A stretch of DNA of 64,000 nucleotides from Selenomonas sp. AE3005 (lineage in GTDB: Bacteria; Bacillota; Negativicutes; Selenomonadales; Selenomonadaceae), in the NCBI RefSeq assembly GCF_000686945.1, contig NZ_JMME01000001.1:415854-479853 (forward strand), written 5' to 3'. Each line of letters begins with the position of its first letter. The stretch's first letter is position 1. Both the position numbers and the translations under genes were made by a program. The notes under the pieces were generated by a model, which worked only from the letters and a program-made list of their open reading frames with translations, did no database searches and was not told the DNA's origin. This document shows positions 60,643-64,000 of the stretch, one piece after another.

Positions 60643-60774
60643 TCAGCAACCGAGAAGTGGCTGCTCGAAAGCAAAAAGTGTTTCATTGATGGTAATGATG
60701 TCGAACTCTCCATGCTGAATGAAATACTCCACCTGCATTTTGGTTATATCGTTACGTACGATTTCTAAAGGCAT
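60643..60774 (-). pseudogene. In-frame deleted macrodomain-HTH gene (43 residues left)
   Basis: The frame starts MPLEIVRNDITKMQ, identical to the first 14 residues of the intact macro protein. It then jumps to EYFIQHGEFDIITINETLF and ends EQPLLGC, the last ~28 residues of that protein. About 300 codons are missing, yet the frame, start codon and ribosome binding site (GGAGGTGA) are kept. It is probably a remnant, but could yield a small peptide. Confidence 0.8.
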
Positions 60775-60840
60775 TAACTCACCTCCATGCTGACTGCTGT
60801 ACTCAATGCCTTGCCAATAGGCTCGCGAATAAGATCGTAA

Positions 60841-61167
60841 TCATTTCACTCCTGGAAAAGAATTAACGTACTTGATTTTGATATCCGGGAAATTTTCGAC
60901 AAACTGTACGGTAAAGTCTTCCCCGCTTTCCACGAATTTCCACTCGCCGATATCATCCGGGAAATATTCAACAACCTTAACCTTCAGGTCAGGGAAAGAA
61001 TCCACCACCTTTACTTTGATATCTGCAAAGTGCTCCACCACTTTCACCCTGCCGCATAGTTTGATGCCTTTATAGCAGCCATCCTTGTTGATGACAGATG
61101 CCGCCATAGCTGGAACTGTCATGGCAACCAGTAGAACAATCGTGAATATTGTTATCATTTTTTTCAT
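60841..61167 (-). CDS. Small secreted protein with 11-residue repeats
   Basis: 108 residues. A signal peptide (about 1-23, ending AMA) is followed by two cysteines (31, 38) and, from residue 41, repeats of the type VKVVDSFPDLK: VKVVEHFADIK, VKVVDSFPDLK, VKVVEYFPD, FVENFPDIK, IKYVNSFPGVK. Alternating hydrophobic residues suggest stacked beta strands in the periplasm. The family is not recognised by name. The start overlaps the stop of a 22-residue frame (ATGA). Confidence 0.75.
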   Translation of the reverse strand: MKKMITIFTIVLLVAMTVPAMAASVINKDGCYKGIKLCGRVKVVEHFADIKVKVVDSFPDLKVKVVEYFPDDIGEWKFVESGEDFTVQFVENFPDIKIKYVNSFPGVK

Positions 61168-61232
61168 ATCCAGTCACCCCCATCAATATCAAATTTCGCT
61201 AATGCAACCATAAATCCTGCTTTCATAGCCAT
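61164..61232 (-). CDS. 22-residue upstream frame overlapping the secreted protein gene
   Basis: Begins MAMKAGFMVALAKF after GGGGGG and ends at a TGA that overlaps the next start (ATGA). It could be a leader peptide that couples translation of the secreted repeat protein, or chance. Confidence 0.4.
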   Translation of the reverse strand: MAMKAGFMVALAKFDIDGGDWI

Positions 61233-61336
61233 TTTGCCCCCCTCTGCAAACGGCATCCTCCCTCTGTCCCTCTCGGCGGCGCAAAGTCACAAATCATAGC
61301 CCAGCCCTTTCATCTCTTTAATTATCCATAACGCAA

Positions 61337-61379
61337 AAACACCTCGCCCCCCCTATTTCATAAAGGGGGCGAGGTGTTT
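61337..61379. terminator. GC-rich hairpin between divergent genes
   Basis: A 15-bp perfect stem (61337-61351 with 61365-61379), with T-rich tracts on both sides. It lies upstream of both the secreted repeat protein (minus) and the DHH protein (plus), so it either blocks antisense transcripts or acts in regulation. Confidence 0.6.
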
Positions 61380-61401
61380 ATATTTTTCTTATCTACCTTT
61401 A

Positions 61402-61431
61402 TTGCAGGACATTTTATTACCAAGCTAGAAT
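61402..61431 (+). promoter_or_regulatory. Predicted promoter of the DHH phosphoesterase gene
   Basis: -35 TTGCAG (61402-61407), 18-nt spacer, -10 TAGAAT (61426-61431), about 36 nt before the start codon. Confidence 0.55.
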
Positions 61432-61467
61432 TTATCCAAAACGCCTATATACAAAAGGAGAATACCT

Positions 61468-62547
61468 ATGCGAAATAAAAATAATTCCGTTATATTGGGG
61501 TGCGCTTTGTTCCTTATTGGATTACTTATTTGCCATACCACTGTTGAAGGAGCAGTTCACCAGCGAGACATCAACTATCCAGCGTATATGCAAGGCATTG
61601 ATTATGGCACTGGCGTGACCTACATAGTAGGTCACAATCCACCTGACTCAGATACCGTATGTACAGCCATTGCATATGCAAATCTGAAACGAGAATTGGG
61701 CATAAATGCAGAGGCTCGGATTGCCGCACCGCCCAATGCTGAAACGACCTACGCCCTAAGATATTTTGGCGTCAAAGAACCTTTGGTGCTTGAAAATGCT
61801 TCTGGCCAAAACATTATTCTTGTAGACCATAACAGCTTTGCCCAAGCAGTAAAAGGCATGGAAAGTGCCAATATATTGGAGGTGCTTGACCATCATAATA
61901 TGATTGGCGATGTAAAGACCTCAGCTCCCATTTACTACCGCAATATGCCGGTAGGCTGTACTGCCACCATCGTTTGGTTGGAATATATTGAGGCCAATGT
62001 CCCTATCAAAAGAGATATGGCCGGTATGATGCTTTCGGCAATATTATCCGATACTGATAACCTGCAAAGCAGTACAACAACAGATCTGGACAGGCAGGCG
62101 GTATACAGCCTTGAGAAAAAAGCAGGTATAAAAGATAGGTCAGCCTATTTCCTTGCTATGGAAGAAGAATTCGCTGCCTATAAGGATATGTCGGATAAAG
62201 ATATTTTCTATTCCGATTACAAGGAGTTTAAGATTGATGGTATTTCTTATGGGTGTGCCACAATTGTTGCATTGACACCGGAAAAAAGGCACGCTTTGGA
62301 AAAAAGACTCGGCGATTGGATATCGAAGAATTACTCTACGCAGAAAATGAATATGCTGTTCTTAAAAATCCATGACCTTGAAACATACGCAGCAACTATT
62401 TCCTGCTATGGTGACGGTGCTCTGAAATGCGCTACAGAAGTCTTCGGCAATGCCGAAGAAAACAAGATTGTCCTCGAGAGAAACCTTTCACGGAAAAAGG
62501 TAGTTCGTCTCCTGCAGCCGCAAATAAAAAAATGGGCAAATAAATAA
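61468..62547 (+). CDS. Exported DHH/DHHA2 phosphoesterase, manganese pyrophosphatase-like
   Basis: 359 residues. A hydrophobic N-terminus (about 8-29) resembles a signal peptide or anchor. The rest follows the family II (Mn-dependent) inorganic pyrophosphatase plan: GHNPPDSDTVCTAIAYA (from 55), DHN (120-122), DHHN (141-144), SDTDNLQS, and a DHHA2 domain with LSRKKVVRLLQP near the end. Family II enzymes are normally cytosolic and about 310 residues, so an exported form is unusual. Start after AAAGGAG. An IS256 element begins 10 bp downstream. Confidence 0.85.
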   Translation: MRNKNNSVILGCALFLIGLLICHTTVEGAVHQRDINYPAYMQGIDYGTGVTYIVGHNPPDSDTVCTAIAYANLKRELGINAEARIAAPPNAETTYALRYFGVKEPLVLENASGQNIILVDHNSFAQAVKGMESANILEVLDHHNMIGDVKTSAPIYYRNMPVGCTATIVWLEYIEANVPIKRDMAGMMLSAILSDTDNLQSSTTTDLDRQAVYSLEKKAGIKDRSAYFLAMEEEFAAYKDMSDKDIFYSDYKEFKIDGISYGCATIVALTPEKRHALEKRLGDWISKNYSTQKMNMLFLKIHDLETYAATISCYGDGALKCATEVFGNAEENKIVLERNLSRKKVVRLLQPQIKKWANK

Positions 62548-62650
62548 CTCAATGCGAGGCTGTCCCAAATTCTGTGTAAACTCCCTGTAGCAATGTAAAA
62601 CAGGTATAGTATTTTTTTTCTTTCTATATCGAAGTATAGAAATCCTTTGT

Positions 62651-62689
62651 CTGCACACCAAGAGATTCTTGGTAGTGCAGGCATTTTTT
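62651..62689 (+). terminator. Hairpin terminator inside the left end of the IS
   Basis: CTGCAC-CCAAGA arms pair with TCTTGG-GTGCAG (62651-62680), followed by TTTTTT on the plus strand. It would stop transcripts from the DHH gene before they run antisense through the transposase. Confidence 0.65.
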
Positions 62690-63926
62690 ATTCCGGAATT
62701 CTCCCGTCGAAATAAATGGCAAGCTGGGCATGGATAAGGCTCCAGTCTTGGCGGCGTCCTGTCCATTTCCTTGTAATATCCATCATGGCCAGATAAAGCA
62801 TCTTCAGCAAGCTGTCATCTGTCGGGAATACAGATTTGGCTTTTGTCACTTTCCGTAGTTGGCGGTTAAAGCCTTCAATAGTATTAGTGGTGTAAATCAA
62901 CTTTCTTAGCTCTTTGGGAAATTTAAAGTAGGTGCTCAAATTAGCCCAGTTATCCTGCCAGGATTGGGAAATCTTGGGATATTTCTTATCCCAACGCTCC
63001 GAAAATCGCTCCAATGCAGCCAGGGCAGATGGCTCATCTACCGCTGCGTAAACCTCTTTCAAATCAGCCATAAGTGCCTTGAGGTCTTTGTAGCTGACAT
63101 ATTTGCTGGAATTTCGCAATTGGTGGATAATGCAGTTTTGTATATCTGTCTGTGGGAAAACCGCCTCTATGGCTGCTGAGAAGCCCGTCAGGTTGTCCGT
63201 GCAGGCAATGAGGATGTCTTCTACACCACGGTTCCTGAGACTGTTCAGGATGTTGGCCCAGAATTTGGCACTTTCGTTCTCGCCTACCCACATCCCCAGT
63301 ACATCTTTGTGTCCGTCCATGTCAATGCCAATGGCGATATATACGGCTTTCTTGACAATTTGCCCCTCACTGCGAACATGGTAATGAATGGCATCCATAA
63401 ACACTACGGCATAAAGGCTTTCCAGTGGACGTTGCTGCCACTCTCTGGCAATCGGCAGTATTTTGTCTGTGATGCGGCTAATGGTGGTGTCTGACACCTC
63501 GATACCATATATGTCTCGAACGTGGGATTCAATATCACTGGTAGTCATGCCTTTGGCATACATGGAGAAGATCTTCTCCTCAATATCCTGACTTATGCTG
63601 GTCTGGTTCTTTTTGATGAGTTGCGGGTCGAACTCTCCCTTGCGGTCTCTAGGGACAGAGACTTCAACTTCACCAAAGCTGGTGCGAAGGTTCTTTTTGC
63701 TATGCCCATTGCGGCTATTGTCGGTATCTTTGTTCTTATAGTCGTACTTACCATAGCCCAGAGATTCATCCATCTCGGTTTCAAGGCCGTTTTCCATAAA
63801 TTCGGCAATGGTTTCCCTGAACAAGTTCTGGATGTCCTCCATACTGCCAATGTTGCTTGCCTGCAACAACTCCCGAATCTTTGCTCTGCGAGCTTGTTCT
63901 TCTGGACTGCGTGTTTTTCTGCTCAT
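62688..63926 (-). CDS. IS256-family (mutator-type) transposase
   Basis: 412 residues, full length. N-terminal DNA-binding region, then SFGEVEVSVPRDRKGEFDPQ and the DDE catalytic core with YAVVFMDAIHYHVRSEG (first Asp), CTDNLTGFSAAIEAVFP (second Asp), CIIHQLRNS and the late TTNTIEGFNRQLRKVTK carrying the Glu. No frameshift or stop, so the element may be active. Confidence 0.95.
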   Translation of the reverse strand: MSRKTRSPEEQARRAKIRELLQASNIGSMEDIQNLFRETIAEFMENGLETEMDESLGYGKYDYKNKDTDNSRNGHSKKNLRTSFGEVEVSVPRDRKGEFDPQLIKKNQTSISQDIEEKIFSMYAKGMTTSDIESHVRDIYGIEVSDTTISRITDKILPIAREWQQRPLESLYAVVFMDAIHYHVRSEGQIVKKAVYIAIGIDMDGHKDVLGMWVGENESAKFWANILNSLRNRGVEDILIACTDNLTGFSAAIEAVFPQTDIQNCIIHQLRNSSKYVSYKDLKALMADLKEVYAAVDEPSALAALERFSERWDKKYPKISQSWQDNWANLSTYFKFPKELRKLIYTTNTIEGFNRQLRKVTKAKSVFPTDDSLLKMLYLAMMDITRKWTGRRQDWSLIHAQLAIYFDGRIPE

Positions 63927-64000
63927 GATAAAACCTCCCCAAATGATGCTCCTATTTTACATCACTGGGGAGGTTTACACAAAATCCGGGATAGACTCCT

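Larger units (their letters stand above)
62557..63997. mobile_element. Complete IS256-family insertion sequence
   Basis: Imperfect ~28-bp terminal inverted repeats: the left end reads GGCTGTCCCAAATTCTGTGT, the right end (inward) GTCTATCCCGGATTTTGTGT, both continuing AAAC plus pyrimidines. Inside is one intact transposase gene on the minus strand. The target duplication cannot be checked because the window stops 3 bases after the right end. It lies directly after the DHH gene stop. Confidence 0.85.

Overview
The window looks like a chromosomal segment of an anaerobic diderm Firmicute, most likely Negativicutes/Selenomonadaceae. This is an inference from gene content: a one-chain pyruvate:ferredoxin oxidoreductase, a Tat-exported fumarate-reductase-type flavoprotein, an AsmA-like envelope protein, and Firmicute traits such as RemA, a PASTA-domain kinase with its PBP/FtsW/PP2C/FHA partners, and a four-repeat S1 protein overlapping ispH. 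Almost every gene lies on the minus strand; only the plus-strand genes at 7369, 44461 (lgt), 58175 (queT) and 61468 break the pattern.

Layout. 1-7.1 kb: sdhA-like flavoprotein (cut by the window edge), a LysR regulator, a first copy of a ~425-bp structured repeat, PFOR and tRNA-Pro(CGG). 7.4-12.1 kb: a small orphan gene, then the dapF-yicC-remA-gmk-rpoZ-coaBC-HTH operon. 12.26-12.69 kb: second copy of the repeat. 12.7-24 kb: two small unknown genes, an envelope operon (cca, SGNH hydrolase, AsmA-like), threonine genes (ACT protein, hom, thrB), plsY-der and a PDZ/radical-SAM DUF512 protein. 24-30.4 kb: rpsA-ispH, cbiE-cbiD, a LPG-synthase-type membrane protein, folE2 and queC. 30.4-44.3 kb: a tightly packed translation/cell-wall cluster, pepT-def-fmt-DUF116-rsmB-rlmN-fhaA-fhaB-stp-ftsW-pbp-pknB-rsgA-rpe. 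44.4-54.5 kb: lgt, greA-lysS, a metallo-beta-lactamase fold hydrolase, plsC, and dacA-rluB-HI0933-aroA-cmk.

The last 9.5 kb (54.5-64 kb) is an accessory region. It holds an ADP-ribose-themed set of genes: a macrodomain-HTH protein, a vWA protein, an ADP-ribosylglycohydrolase, an AAA-type nucleotide kinase/ATPase and a YqfO-DUF1653 fusion. These are interleaved with broken duplicates: a 39-codon macrodomain fragment, a 43-residue in-frame-deleted macro gene, and a YaiI/UPF0178 gene split into two distant halves. A hairpin motif recurs in three spacers of the set. Beyond it lie a secreted repeat protein, an exported DHH/DHHA2 pyrophosphatase-like protein and a complete IS256-family element.

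The most interesting signals are the ~425-bp element with terminal inverted repeats and a length-conserved 186-nt foldable core, and the decaying macro/vWA/ADP-ribosylglycohydrolase island. No CRISPR array, rRNA or convincing riboswitch was seen.
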